From Kryptolebias marmoratus (lineage: Eukaryota; Chordata; Actinopteri; Cyprinodontiformes; Rivulidae), in NCBI RefSeq assembly GCF_001649575.2, contig NC_051443.1:6052644-6116643 (forward strand): DNA of 64,000 bases, given 5' to 3'. Position 1 is the stretch's first letter; every line of letters begins with the position of its first letter. A program made the position numbers and the translations under genes. Positions 41,541 through 51,783 of the stretch are shown piece after piece. Under the pieces are notes generated by a model, which saw only the letters and a program-made list of their open reading frames with translations, was not told the origin of the DNA and ran no database searches.

Positions 41541-44500
41541 CTGAAAGTGAACCACAAACAGATCATATTAGGCTTCACAGCAAGCAGAAACATAGAACTG
41601 TAAGGTTTAGTCTCTTGAGCACAGCAGTCGTCTGCTGTAAGCTGAAAAAAGTTTCTGTGTTTACCATCAACATGAAACTGCTCAATAAGCACCCTTTTTT
41701 TAAAGCCTCATCGTGTGAAACTGTGTGTGTGTGTATGTGACGGCTTGCTCTGAAAACAGCAGCAGTTTAAAGGTGCTACTACGTTTACGCAGTGTTCAGT
41801 ATTTCTGGACACATTCTCACGTGAACATGAATGACTGCAGGACAGTAAAATGGGACACATTTAGAGACAGTATCAGGGGTTTTTATTTTCATACTTTTCC
41901 ATCCCAATTTTGATTTTTGAGTCCCTTTTATGATAATTTTCCACATCTACTGTACATAGAATTAATTACTTTAAATTTAAAAGAAATATCTGAACAGTGA
42001 TCAGGCTTTAATTTTCAGCGTGTTCCAAATGTCTTCAATAGGTGTTTACAAAAGTGGATAGCAGAGAATGCAAAAAAAACAACATTTCGTATAATGTATT
42101 GTTGTGCATGGGATTTATCAAGCAGAAAGGAGACTCAAATTGATAATTGTGATAGGAACTAAAATATAACGAAGGAAAATAGACATAAGGATACTCCAAA
42201 TGCTTATGCACCGACACACTTACTAAAACTGATTTAAATTTGATTGTCTTTAACATGAAAGTGTCTACCAAAGTGACCCGTTTTAGACAGCTTGTATAGG
42301 AAACAAAAAGAGGTAAAAAGAGTTTTCAAAACTTTCCCCCCACCCCTCTCAATATTCTTCAGACCTGGATAATACCAAAAGCTTTCTTGAATCCAGACCC
42401 TGGAGTTTTCACTCTTTTATAGATGCATATTTACAGCCTCATCTCATCAGACATGGACTCGAAACAACTCAGCCTGATCCAAAAGCTAAAAATCTCCTTC
42501 AGTCCTGAACTACAGAGCAGGTGCTCTAACATCAAACATCACTGAAGACAAAATCCAAGAGCTGTCTGTGCTGCAAGTACATTATGTATACTAAAAGGTT
42601 CTAAAACATTAGAGCTTCTATTTCAGCACTGGAGTTTAACTCTAATAGTGTTAGTATATATAATCATATAACATCTATTTTAAGACAAAAGATGTCCTTA
42701 AAGAGTTAAACAGATAAACATAAGACAGGAACAGCTTGGTGGAAGAAATCATTTAAGGTTCATGACTGAACCTTAAAAACCATTTGAAATAAAAGAGTTT
42801 CCAGTTTTGTTGAATTAGGTGTTTTTAACTCAGTTTGGAGCTGCTGTCAGGTTTTTCTGTTTTTATTTTAAAATACTGACACCTTTTGGTAAAAGATGAA
42901 ACTACAATCACCTACAGCTAGGATGTAGAAGAGGTTTTGTTTTTGTTTTCCCCCCAGTGCTAAACTGGAGACAGATTTTGTTTAGCAATTGCAAACACCT
43001 AAAGGAAAAAGATCTCATGAACCACTGGATGAATTTTAATGAAAGTAACCAGTCGATGTACATCTACAACTGATGAGCTTTTAAAGTCCGCCACATTCAA
43101 GATGCCTGCCACAGCTGTTCAACATCAGCAAACACAAAATGTCTCATTTTTGACAGATATTGAGCTATAACTTGAAGTGGTGGCAGCTGACAGTCATCCT
43201 CAGCCCATACTTCGAGCTCCAATATACCTCATAATACTGAATGACATCATGCCCAACTTTATTTTCAAGATTTGACCAAAACAGCTCAAACTTTGTCATT
43301 TCTTGTCACAAGATGATCTGGGTCTGAAGTTTGGGCATGAAAGGTGACAGGGGTTCTTTCAAGGAACGTGAGGTCCTATTATTTTAAATTATCTCCAGTC
43401 AAAACAGGGACAAGGAGACCAAGGCAGGCAGCTTCGTTTTATATTCACAAATGTCTCAGTACAAAGTAAGCAAAACTGCAAAAGTATGAAGTGGTAAAGG
43501 AACTCCATTAAACTGCTCTTGTTTTTGGCTTAATATTAGGGCTCAAACAAACACATCTGAAAAAAAAAGTTACTCACCTTCTCAATCATGTCAGAACTTT
43601 TGATATTATTTTTGTTAAAGTCTTCGTTCACGTCCATGGTCAGCACAGGCACGTCACGAAGGTACTCAAACTCCATGCTGAGAGGGGAGATCAAATGAAG
43701 CATGTAGTTAGTGACGATAGGAACCTTTTTAGAGTTCATAGAACTATTACCTGGACTTCACAGAACCACTTCTCCTTCACAATGAAAGGTCCACTTAAAC
43801 ATACTATAACAAAAAACAAAAATAAACAGAAACTCAAAGCAGTAAACAGCCCATCTCAAACTCTAAATTCTCCCCAGGTGTGAGTGAGAGTCTGAATGGT
43901 TGTTTGTCTCGTTTGTCTATATGTGGCCCTGCGATGGACTTGCGACCTGTCCAGGGTGTCCCCCGCCTCTCGCACAGTGACTGCTGGGGATAGGCACCAG
44001 CTCCCTGCGACCCGGAATGGAGAAGTGGGTAAAGAAAATGGATGGATGGATGAATGTGTGTGTAGGTAATGAATAGATAATAAAGCAAGTGCAAAGTGAT
44101 GCAGAAAATACCTTTAATGATAATGGCTTCAGCTTTGTTAAAGAATTATTATTATCATGCTTGGAACTGGAGCCGGTCTTGAAACGCAGTAAGAAGCCAT
44201 CAGGATTCCTAGCATTAAGGGAATTTCAGAGGGAGACTGTGCCAGTTGACCCCGATCCGAGCCATGCCAACCGTGCATGGTGGAGTTATTCGCATGTTAT
44301 CCATGTAGGATGCTCAGATGCAACTAACCAACACACTGGCGAGGTGGCTTGATTTAAGGCACGATTCATTCACGGTTGGGTACAGACTACAAGCTGGCAT
44401 GGTGTGGGATGGGTGATTTCTTGGTGAGTAAATGTATTTAATTGTCCTAATATTAATCCCCTGTTCCACATCGAGCTGTACACCCCAAAAACCTCCCCCT

Positions 44501-47500
44501 GTCTTCAGAGCATCACTACTAGTCAGAAAAACAAATGGTGAGTCATTTTGCTGGTTACACTAAAATTTTAAGAGCAGTTATGGCAATATAAACACATGTG
44601 TAAAGTCTGAAATGCCTCAGCCTCAGTGCACTTAACATCATATTCTGGCACTCTAATGCCAGCGGACAACATGTCAAACACAATGTTTTTACACACAACT
44701 ACCGCATTGAGGAGCATCTCCAACTCACATTACATAAAGTTCCTCTTCTTCCCACAAGTAAACACGATTTTTGATCGTGTGGTGGGGAGAAACATCCATG
44801 CCCTGCATGCATGATTCCATTTGTATATTTAAAAGAAGACATGTCAGGGGAGCTGTCTCAAGTGCACATCATTACATAGCATTTCATACATCTGGATTTT
44901 TTTGTGCATGTGCTGCTATCTCGATTAAAGCACTTGTTTCAATAGAACATTTGCGCAAGTCTTTGTACATGAGGCCCCTAAAGAAAACTAAACAAATCCT
45001 GTACATCAGGACTGCCAGGCTCAAAATGAAGATTCAGTTGTTCCATCGACGGTATGCAAATAATCAGGACACAACAACAAACTCTACAGGTTCTCTTTAA
45101 TACCATAAACACAGCTGATCTCAGATGAGTAGTTACTGATGGAAACATGTTACAGAGCGTGCATGTGTTGGTTGACTCACGCCATCTTCTTGTGCTGCAG
45201 CCAGTTCTCGTGCTTAAAGTGGAGCTTCTCCAGATACTCCAAAGGGATCTCCTGCTCCTCCTGTCTGCCTCTCAGATGTAATCTCTCCAAACATTTCTGC
45301 ACAAAGATGAGGAAGGCGATTCAATATTTATTTATTTTTTACCAATCTAAACACAGAATTCTCCATTTTCAGTTACGCAATCTTTTCAAGGAAGTCGGTG
45401 AGAGTGTGGAGAGTACCTCTGGTGAAGCTCTGAGGTAAATAATGCCATCTAGCTCGATGTGCTGGCCAAACTGGTTGTGGAGCCAGCTGTGCAAGTCCTG
45501 GTAGATGGACCATTCCGTCTCATTCATGCACTCGCTCTCATATAGGTTGGAAGCAAAGATGTACCTGAGACATGAGGTGGACAGTAGACAGGTCACGCTT
45601 GAGAATGGTGTTTAAAAACATGCAGGGAACAGGTACAGGCTGCACATTCCATCTATCCATCTCCAACAGGCGAGGCGAGGACAGGTTGCAAGTTCATCAC
45701 AGGGACACAGAGACAAATGAGACGACCACTTACACTCTCACATAAGGACAATTTAGAGTTACCAATGAACCTAACAGGCATGTTTTTGGTTTGTGGGAGG
45801 AAGCTGGAGTACTTGGAGAAAATCCACATGTGCACAGGGAGAACATGCAAACTCCACACAGAAAGTTCACCCTCCCCCAGGCCTCTTGCTGTGAAGCATC
45901 AGCTCTAACCACTGCCTACTGTGCCACCCAGGCTGCATATTGATGCGCATACTAAATTCATAATCTGACAGTAAATTCAGTGTTGATGCACAATATGAAA
46001 ATTCTGATTCTGTCAAAATTAATACATAGCTGTTTCTCATACACAATATATATATATATATATATATTTTTTTTTTTTGCTTACAATAAAACAAAAGTCA
46101 GTGCTTAGAGTTTGTGTTGTGGCTATGGCCACACCCCATTTTAGCTCAGTATCCAAAACTGACTGAGTTATAGCTATTTTTGTGTTTGCTAAGGCCAATT
46201 AGCTGTGGCTGCGATCTGGAATCAGAATGACTCCAAAAGTTACGCAGTTGTAGATGTACATCCAGTGAATACTTTAGGAGAGTTTCAATAAAATCCACTC
46301 GATGGTTCACGAGATAATTTTCTAACAGACATACAAACAGACACACACTTACGTTATAACCCACATTTTATGAATAATTACAGTTAAATACTGGTACCTG
46401 TCACTGTAGACGGATCGCTCAAAGAACTGCACCGGATCCTCTGCCTTTGAGAGCTTCCAGCTGGCTGATCTGGTCTGGGCACGAATCCGGCTGATGCAGG
46501 CATAACTCTGGAAGGTGTAGGCCCACCTCTCTGGCTTCTCATACATCATCTGCAATACGTTCCCTCCACTCCTCTGAGACGTGGTCAGCTCCTAAAAAAA
46601 AAAAACATGAGAAGCTGTGAAACATTTCCCAACTCCCCTGTGAGGATCACCTTCACATTTGGGCCTAAAGCCAAAATGCTGCCCCAAAAATCTCCATTCA
46701 CCATTTCTTGAAAATGCAATTTCTCTAGTTCTCTTTGGTATCTGCTGCAGCATACCTGCCACCATTTTTATATTCTTATGCTACTTTTAGCTACGATTTT
46801 CCTATTTTTAGGTTTAGCTACATCTTAGGTTTGAAGCAGTTTTGCTACAGCTATGGTAGTATTAGCTTTTAGTTACTTTATTGCTAATTTTAGCATTTGT
46901 TCTGCCCATTTCAAATTTACCAACTCAGCTTCAACTTCAAAATAACAAGTACAATTTCCCAGATAATTTACATTTGTCAGGTTCTCTTCAACTTCAATCT
47001 GTTGTAGATACTTTGTTTTGTTTTTCAACACTTTAAACTTGGTTTTCCAATCTAAGCTTACACTACAAACCACGTCTTTTATAGCTGGGTGTTTGTAGTA
47101 AAAGTAGTGAAATCAACAATCACCAACAGGGGGCGCAGAGGAGTTTAATTAGATGGCTCCTGAATAATGCAATAGTTTATTCTTATGACTCAGCATTACC
47201 AGGTTACTCCACATCCGAACAAATGCATGGGATTTTTAGTTAAAACACAAAAAATAATCTGTGTTATGATTTTGTGCAAATGTTTTGTTATTAAAATATA
47301 ATATAAATATATACGTCTCTCTTTAAACAAGCTGAGCTGAATGAGTTTGGGAAGCCCAAAGCTGTTTAAAAAACCGATTACACTAAAACACATACAGCTG
47401 GGTTTTTTGTCTTTTTTCTTTATACAAGTTTTTTCTTTATTTCTTTTGCTCTTTCCCTAAATATTCAGACCAACAAGTCGAACTGCTCCGCAGCAGTTTG

Positions 47501-48387
47501 TGCGTATGGGACGCGGTTAAAGACATATGAGAATGACACGTTCATCTGATGGGGAGAAACCATCTGTTCCCTGGGGTGTGGTGGTGGTGGTGACGACTTA
47601 ACCATAACTGGTGCAGATATTTGGACAGATAACAGCTGCACCCTAAATACAGATGAAGATCCTCCCCCACCATCACCCACCCCAAACATCTTGGTTATCT
47701 GTGCATGTCCAAACAGCTGCATGTCTGCTCCACCAGCAACATCATGTTGTCTCAAAGAGGAACTAAATCTGTTTTTATACTAGCTCGTGTGAGGCAGTTT
47801 TGTATGCGCATCTGTGTATAAAGTCACTTCATATAGTAGTAATGCTGGGTGAAAATTACCTCAAAGTCGCTGCCTGTTGTTTGGACATTGCACCATCTGG
47901 CGATAGGTTCTGGTACCACCTCCCAGTCTGAGCTCTCCTGCTCCAAAAGGCGCACAAAGGTGGATTTACCCGCCGCTGAAAACAAAACAGAGTCAGAAAT
48001 TCAGAGGCCCGAGCCTCAATGAAGAACATTTACCTGCAGAAAGGCAGCACGGGAGTACTGTTTTAATAATCTGCAGCAAGCAGAGTCAGAAGTCTGTAAA
48101 AATATTGGCGGCAAAACAGATTTAAAGTTAAAAAAAAGAAGAAACGCGTAAAACCACGTAATACAGTTCACGTTTAGCTCCTGCCACGCACCCACACAAG
48201 TGAAGTTTTTTTTATGACTGACTTTGTTTTAATTATTTTTAACAGAATAAATGAACTCACCGATGTTCCCTTCGATTGAAATTCGCTTTACTCTCTTCTC
48301 CATGGAGTTGTCCATCGAGCTATTTAACGAGTCGTTCATGGAGTCGTCTGTAGATTCGGGGCAGGGTCTCTTTGGAACAGGTGGCAT
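41514..48387 (-). CDS. dck: Deoxycytidine kinase, seven coding exons, complete
   Basis: The enzyme phosphorylates deoxycytidine, deoxyadenosine and deoxyguanosine with a nucleoside triphosphate, the first step of deoxynucleoside salvage. The spliced frame is 828 nt, 275 residues (human 260). Seen in order: P-loop GNIAAGKST (40-48), the catalytic Glu of VPEPIARW (65), TSQ with Ser86 matching human phospho-Ser74, SRIRAQ (Arg116, human Arg104), ERSVYSDR (139-146, human Arg128/Asp133), and the lid with [16 protein letters not shown]. It ends VKDFLSSL. The family also includes dGK and TK2; the Arg/Asp base-recognition pair and the Ser74-type insert point to DCK. All junctions are GT/AG and in phase. 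The N-terminus is longer than in mammals ([14 protein letters not shown]). The gene lies between mob1b and slc4a4 as in human. Confidence 0.97.
41541..42989. other. dck intron 6, no recognised content
   Basis: The intron is A/T-rich and shows no repeat family until the family A copy at 42990. Confidence 0.6.
42990..43395 (+). repeat. Family A repeat in dck intron 6
   Basis: The CTGTTAGC block is degraded, but GAACCACTGGATGAATTTTA, GATGTACATCTACAACTGAT and GGTTCTTTCAAGGAACGTGA (hairpin relic) are present. Confidence 0.75.
43578..43677 (-). CDS. dck: dck exon 6
   Basis: It encodes [33 protein letters not shown]. It closes with the donor GTGAGT. Reading through that donor gives an unrelated tail, so a further exon is required. 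Confidence 0.95.
43870..44055 (+). mobile_element. Non-LTR retrotransposon 3' tail with (GGAT)n
   Basis: GTGGCCCTGCGATGGACTTG, CGACCTGTCCAGGGTGTC, GATAGGCACCAGCTCCCTGC and a terminal (ATGG)n run are the common 3' end of a teleost LINE. The 5' part is missing. The clade is not assigned with certainty. Confidence 0.7.
44056..45180. other. dck intron 5, possible old transposon
   Basis: No known protein was recognised. The stretch ending TTTGTACATGAGGCCCCTAA (44964-44983) resembles the end of a Harbinger-type element, but no opposite end was found. Confidence 0.3.
45181..45296 (-). CDS. dck: dck exon 5 (lid)
   Basis: It encodes [32 protein letters not shown] and LQHKKM. The arginines of LRGR form the lid that contacts the phosphates. 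Donor GTGAGT; ends two bases into an Ala codon. Confidence 0.96.
45417..45564 (-). CDS. dck: dck exon 4
   Basis: It encodes [40 protein letters not shown] and IIYLRASPE. Donor GTACTC, acceptor TCTCAG. Confidence 0.97.
45645..45935 (-). mobile_element. Non-LTR retrotransposon fragment
   Basis: GGACAATTTAGAGTTACCAA, GCATGTTTTTGGTTTGTGGG, GGGAGAACATGCAAACTCCA and a CTAACCACTG...TGTGCCACCC end are the well-known teleost LINE-derived repeat. It is truncated and lies in dck intron 3. Strand is uncertain. Confidence 0.65.
46048..46079. repeat. (TA)n then poly-T microsatellite
   Basis: Simple dinucleotide run followed by T-run, in dck intron 3. Confidence 0.9.
46085..46345 (-). repeat. Family A repeat, partial
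   Basis: AATTAGCTGTGGCTGCGATC, GTTGTAGATGTACATCCAGT and ACGAGATAATTTTCTAACAG. The copy ends about 50 bp from the donor of dck exon 3. Confidence 0.75.
46398..46591 (-). CDS. dck: dck exon 3
   Basis: It encodes [60 protein letters not shown] and VYSD. It includes the SQ phosphosite and the base-recognition Arg. Acceptor TTTTTTAG. Confidence 0.97.
46670..46905 (+). repeat. Family C repeat with TTTTAGC array
   Basis: A flank ACCATTTCTTGAAAATGCAA-TTTCTCTAG precedes about six degenerate units such as ATGCTACTTTTAGCTACGAT. Related to 28800-29175 and 62860-63545. Confidence 0.55.
46906..47859. other. dck intron 2, no recognised content
   Basis: A short (GTG)n run lies at 47577-47592. Nothing else was recognised. 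Confidence 0.6.
47860..47975 (-). CDS. dck: dck exon 2
   Basis: It encodes [20 protein letters not shown] and [18 protein letters not shown], with the phosphate-binding Lys and the general-base Glu. Acceptor TTTTCAG, donor GTAATT. Confidence 0.97.
48261..48387 (-). CDS. dck: dck exon 1 (coding part)
   Basis: It encodes [40 protein letters not shown] and NI. The start at 48387 is the first ATG of the frame; KRPCP matches KRSCP of mammals. Donor GTGAGT splits the first Ala of the P-loop. Confidence 0.95.
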
Positions 48388-48466
48388 CTTTTCAAATTTA
48401 ATATTTATTCCTGGAGAACGAGAGCGAGTTTAGCTGCTGCCGCCGGCGGTTCCTTGTTGTTTTAAG

Positions 48467-48475
48467 TTTGGCGGG
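48467..48475 (+). promoter_or_regulatory. E2F-like site
   Basis: TTTGGCGGG, a close match to the E2F consensus, 80 bp upstream of the dck ATG. E2F control would fit a nucleotide-salvage enzyme, but this is inference. Confidence 0.45.
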
Positions 48476-48520
48476 TCACAGATGTCAGGAAGCGGTAGGT
48501 TGGCTATCACGAGCTCCGCC

Positions 48521-48554
48521 CCGGAAGTAGCTACTTCCCTAGTTTTACTTCCGG
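48521..48554. promoter_or_regulatory. Pair of inverted ETS sites
   Basis: CCGGAAGT at 48521-48528 and its reverse complement ACTTCCGG at 48547-48554, with another ACTTCC between. This matches ETS/GABP-type binding sites. Confidence 0.55.
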
Positions 48555-48566
48555 TGTTGTGTCGAG

Positions 48567-48571
48567 ATTGG
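48567..48571 (-). promoter_or_regulatory. CCAAT box
   Basis: CCAAT on the minus strand, about 180 bp upstream of the dck start codon, next to the ETS pair. Confidence 0.4.
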
Positions 48572-48794
48572 TTTCCCCTCAGACGTTGTTGTTTTAAGCA
48601 ATTATATAAAAACACACACGCACACACATTAAAAGTAAATATCTTGATCTTTCTTGTCCATTTTAGGCAGGGAAACACTTCATGGTGGCTGAATTTCTAC
48701 AGAAGGTAAAACAGATTTGGCGGGGGACACATTTCAACACGACACCAGCATTAAAAGACCGCTTGTTTCAATTACAGTAATAAAAGTGCTGCAT

Positions 48795-48890
48795 TTTATT
48801 ATTTATTTAATTTTATTTATTTAGCACTTTTCAGCAGCAAGGCGATCCTAAGTGCTTACAACACAGAAATAGGAATAACTACACTGGTAT
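48795..48890 (-). mobile_element. Retroposon tail, reverse copy
   Basis: In reverse complement it reads GTTGTAAGCACTTAGGATCG, CCTTGCTGCTGAAAAGTGCT, AAATAAATAAA, matching 17130-17190 over about 75 bp. Only the tail is present. Confidence 0.55.
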
Positions 48891-51705
48891 TTTTAATGAG
48901 TTCTTTACTATCACTGTTGAATTTCAAGTTCATATTTCACAAGATGGAGTGTTTTACACCATAATGTGATGTTTGCATTTAAGCTAATCATCATCATTTA
49001 AGCTATCATCATTGCTGGATCAAAATGGTTAAAAAAAATCATATGTTGTGTCCGGATTCAGTGCAGTTCTTGGGTCAGATGGAAGTCAGATCCAGTACAT
49101 GACAACTTGTGGTCCAGATAAATCCTCATCAGGTCCATGTCTAAAAATGGTTTTCAAAAAATGGATACACAAGTGTAGAGTAGAAGTGCCCAAATACACT
49201 TCCCAATCTGTGGTGCAGATGTTACTAACAGCACCACAGATTGGAGAGAAAAATCACATATTTTATAAGATTTGCAAAAGCTCTTTTTTTTTTTTTTAAA
49301 TACATTTTACACAACATTCCAATCTTTTCAAAATTTAGATTATAGTTTGCATGAAGTTTCATCTAAAACATATTACCACTATGTTTTTGTAAAAAAAAAT
49401 GTTAACAGCTTGTGCTAAAATGTTGCAGTTACAGCACAAGTAGAGCTGTAAATTGTATTATTTAACTGAACATTAATTACCCTATAATAAAGTACTTTGC
49501 ACCAAAAATGATTTACCATAAGATAAATAGAAAAAAAAAGGCAGCAAATGCATTTTTGCACTTTAGTGCGAGTGATTTCACAACATCTCAGCAATTTGTT
49601 GACAATCATTATTAGGCCATACACTAAATTGTGATACTGATTGTAAAGAATCCAACTGTAAGAGTTTGACGCCACAAAATTGTAATAATTTTGGACTTTT
49701 GTTTTCAAATTTAACTATAACTGAACAGTAGTTTAAGTAAAAGGCCACTTTGCTATGAAACTCCAAAATAAAGTTGCATGGAACAAAAACAGTCCAGTCT
49801 ACTTGAATAAAACATTTAAATGTTTCCCTTTCATGGCACAAGATGAAGGTACAATTCACTGAAAGAGTCGAGACCACCTTTATTTGCCTTGTAAATAGCA
49901 TAAATCTATTCAGTAGCATTGGAAATTCAAATTCAAGCTGTTATTTACAAACATTTCATCAATAATTAAAGTGAAAGAGGATGAACTGGAGGCAACACGT
50001 TTTGTTGAGAGCAGGATGACCTATTTTTCTATAACAAGTTTAGGAATCTGGTGACCAGTAACATTCATAGCATGAGCTTAATAAAAAAAGAAAAGAAAGA
50101 GAACATAAAACAAAGTTTTAATATCCAAATGAAGGAGAGGAAGCAGCCTCCAAAAAGACTCGACGCATTCATTTCATCAAAAGCTAACAGTCCATGCTTG
50201 CTGAAAATCTATTTTCTCAGGATCAGTCACTTCTCAGTATTTACATGTGTGCATCAGAGGATTACACCTCTAATGGATATCTCAGGTAGAAAACGTTCAT
50301 GTCACCGGCTTTTAACTAAATCTGACAGACAAGCATTTCTATTTTCTTCACACAACCAAATTCAAGCACTATTAGGAAAGTTTAATATTGGATAAAGAGT
50401 ACGAAAGAGCCAACGGGTAATCCTTTTAGTGTCTGTCATTGCATAGCAAACTAAATTTTGACATTAGGGAGGGGGCGCATGCGTCTGCTGTTTAAAGCCC
50501 AGCGACAAACAAACCAGAAGAAAACCTCAACTTGTGCCCTGCTGCTGACTTCAGACGTGTTTGGGCCATTTAACATTCATCTGGGAGTTTTAGGGTCAAA
50601 AAAGAAAACTAATGATCAGTCACATGATACAGCTTTTCACAAACTACAGCATATGGAGAGGAAACATTCAGGCAAGAGTGGTCAGGAAAGTTGTTCAAAG
50701 TGCTTCATGGCTATTGAGACAAGGGATGGAGCGTAATCCAATTCAAACTAAAGTTGAAATCTGCATCTATCTGAAGATACGTTACATACAGCTTAAAGTT
50801 TTAGATCCCTTGCAAACTTTTCCTAAAACTTGTTTCTACGTAAAAGTTTTAAAGTGTGTGTGTGTAGGGAGGGAGGGGGGTACTAGAAAACAGGAATATG
50901 TCACTAGACAATGCTAAGAGTTTATTAATATTCCCCGCTACAACAGGTTCTAACCTCACTTCTATATCCTTCAGCACATTCATTTCATCAGAACCTGCAC
51001 TGACCAAACAGCAAAAAGACTTGATTACTAAAGAAAAGTGATAAGTTTACAGCAAAAATCATTCTGACCGAGTTACAGATAGTGTTACTTTAAAGGGAGG
51101 TGGGTAGAAATATTCATGTGTGGCCTTATTCTTCGAACATTTCTCACTGTGGATATAGGGCAACCATGAGCCATGCTAGGCACTTAGAGGTTTTGTTTGT
51201 ATTGACGGCAATTACAGTAGCAAACCAAAATCAGGAGGAGAAAAAAAACAAAAACAAATATTACTGTTTAACTGGCTTAAAATATTGATATAACACCATC
51301 AACACCCTAAAATACAGCAACTTTGACTACACATTATTCTCCCATGTGAGAATGAGCATGGAAATGCTGTGTTTTTAAAATAAAGTTCAAATAAAAAGTG
51401 CAGTCTAACCAAAAACTAATCAACATAGAGTATGTCTTTATTATCCTAAAGGTAAACTGTGACCGAACACCTAAATGTGTTTTTTTTCTCTATAGTGTAA
51501 ATCTCATGTATGTTAATTAAGTCTGTAATCCCTGATAAAATTAGTCCTGGTGCCTTAAACCTACCAAAAACCTTCCTTCTTCCTGGCGTTATTAAAAACC
51601 ATTTCCCCAAATGGAAATCTAGTATTATACTGCATACATACAGCCAGGGTGGGGTGGGTATCTGTGCAAAAACTAGAACAGTAAAATGAAGAGCTGCATT
51701 GCTGT
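48891..51705. other. Intergenic / probable mob1b 3' UTR
   Basis: A/T-rich DNA without a recognised repeat. Part of it is probably a long mob1b 3' UTR, as in mammals. Candidate poly(A) signals (AATAAA on the minus strand) are at 51437-51442, 50921-50926 and 49879-49884; which is used cannot be told. Confidence 0.45.
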
Positions 51706-51783
51706 TTATCTGTCCTTAGTAGTGAGTTTCTCAATCAGCTCCTGTAGTGGCACCAGTTCCTTTCTGTCAATCAGGTTGAACTC
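51706..51783 (-). CDS. mob1b: mob1b exon 6, terminal coding part
   Basis: It encodes [25 protein letters not shown] and TAA. Acceptor ATTTTTTAG. Confidence 0.97.
   Translation of the reverse strand, partial: EFNLIDRKELVPLQELIEKLTTKDR

Larger units (their letters stand above)
48388..48575 (-). promoter_or_regulatory. dck: dck promoter and 5' UTR
   Basis: Within 190 bp upstream of the start codon there is an E2F-like TTTGGCGGG, two ETS cores (CCGGAAGT and ACTTCCGG) and a CCAAT box on the minus strand, with several CpG and no TATA. This looks like a housekeeping or growth-linked promoter. The exact start site is unknown. Confidence 0.6.

Noticed and set aside
43536..43577. dck ending in [13 protein letters not shown]
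   Set aside because: This is read-through of a good GTGAGT donor; the spliced end VKDFLSSL matches the family.
44089..44352. Plus-strand frame ending in HTGEVA as a zinc-finger-like fragment
   Set aside because: No C2H2 pattern or other motif is present; it is intron sequence of dck.
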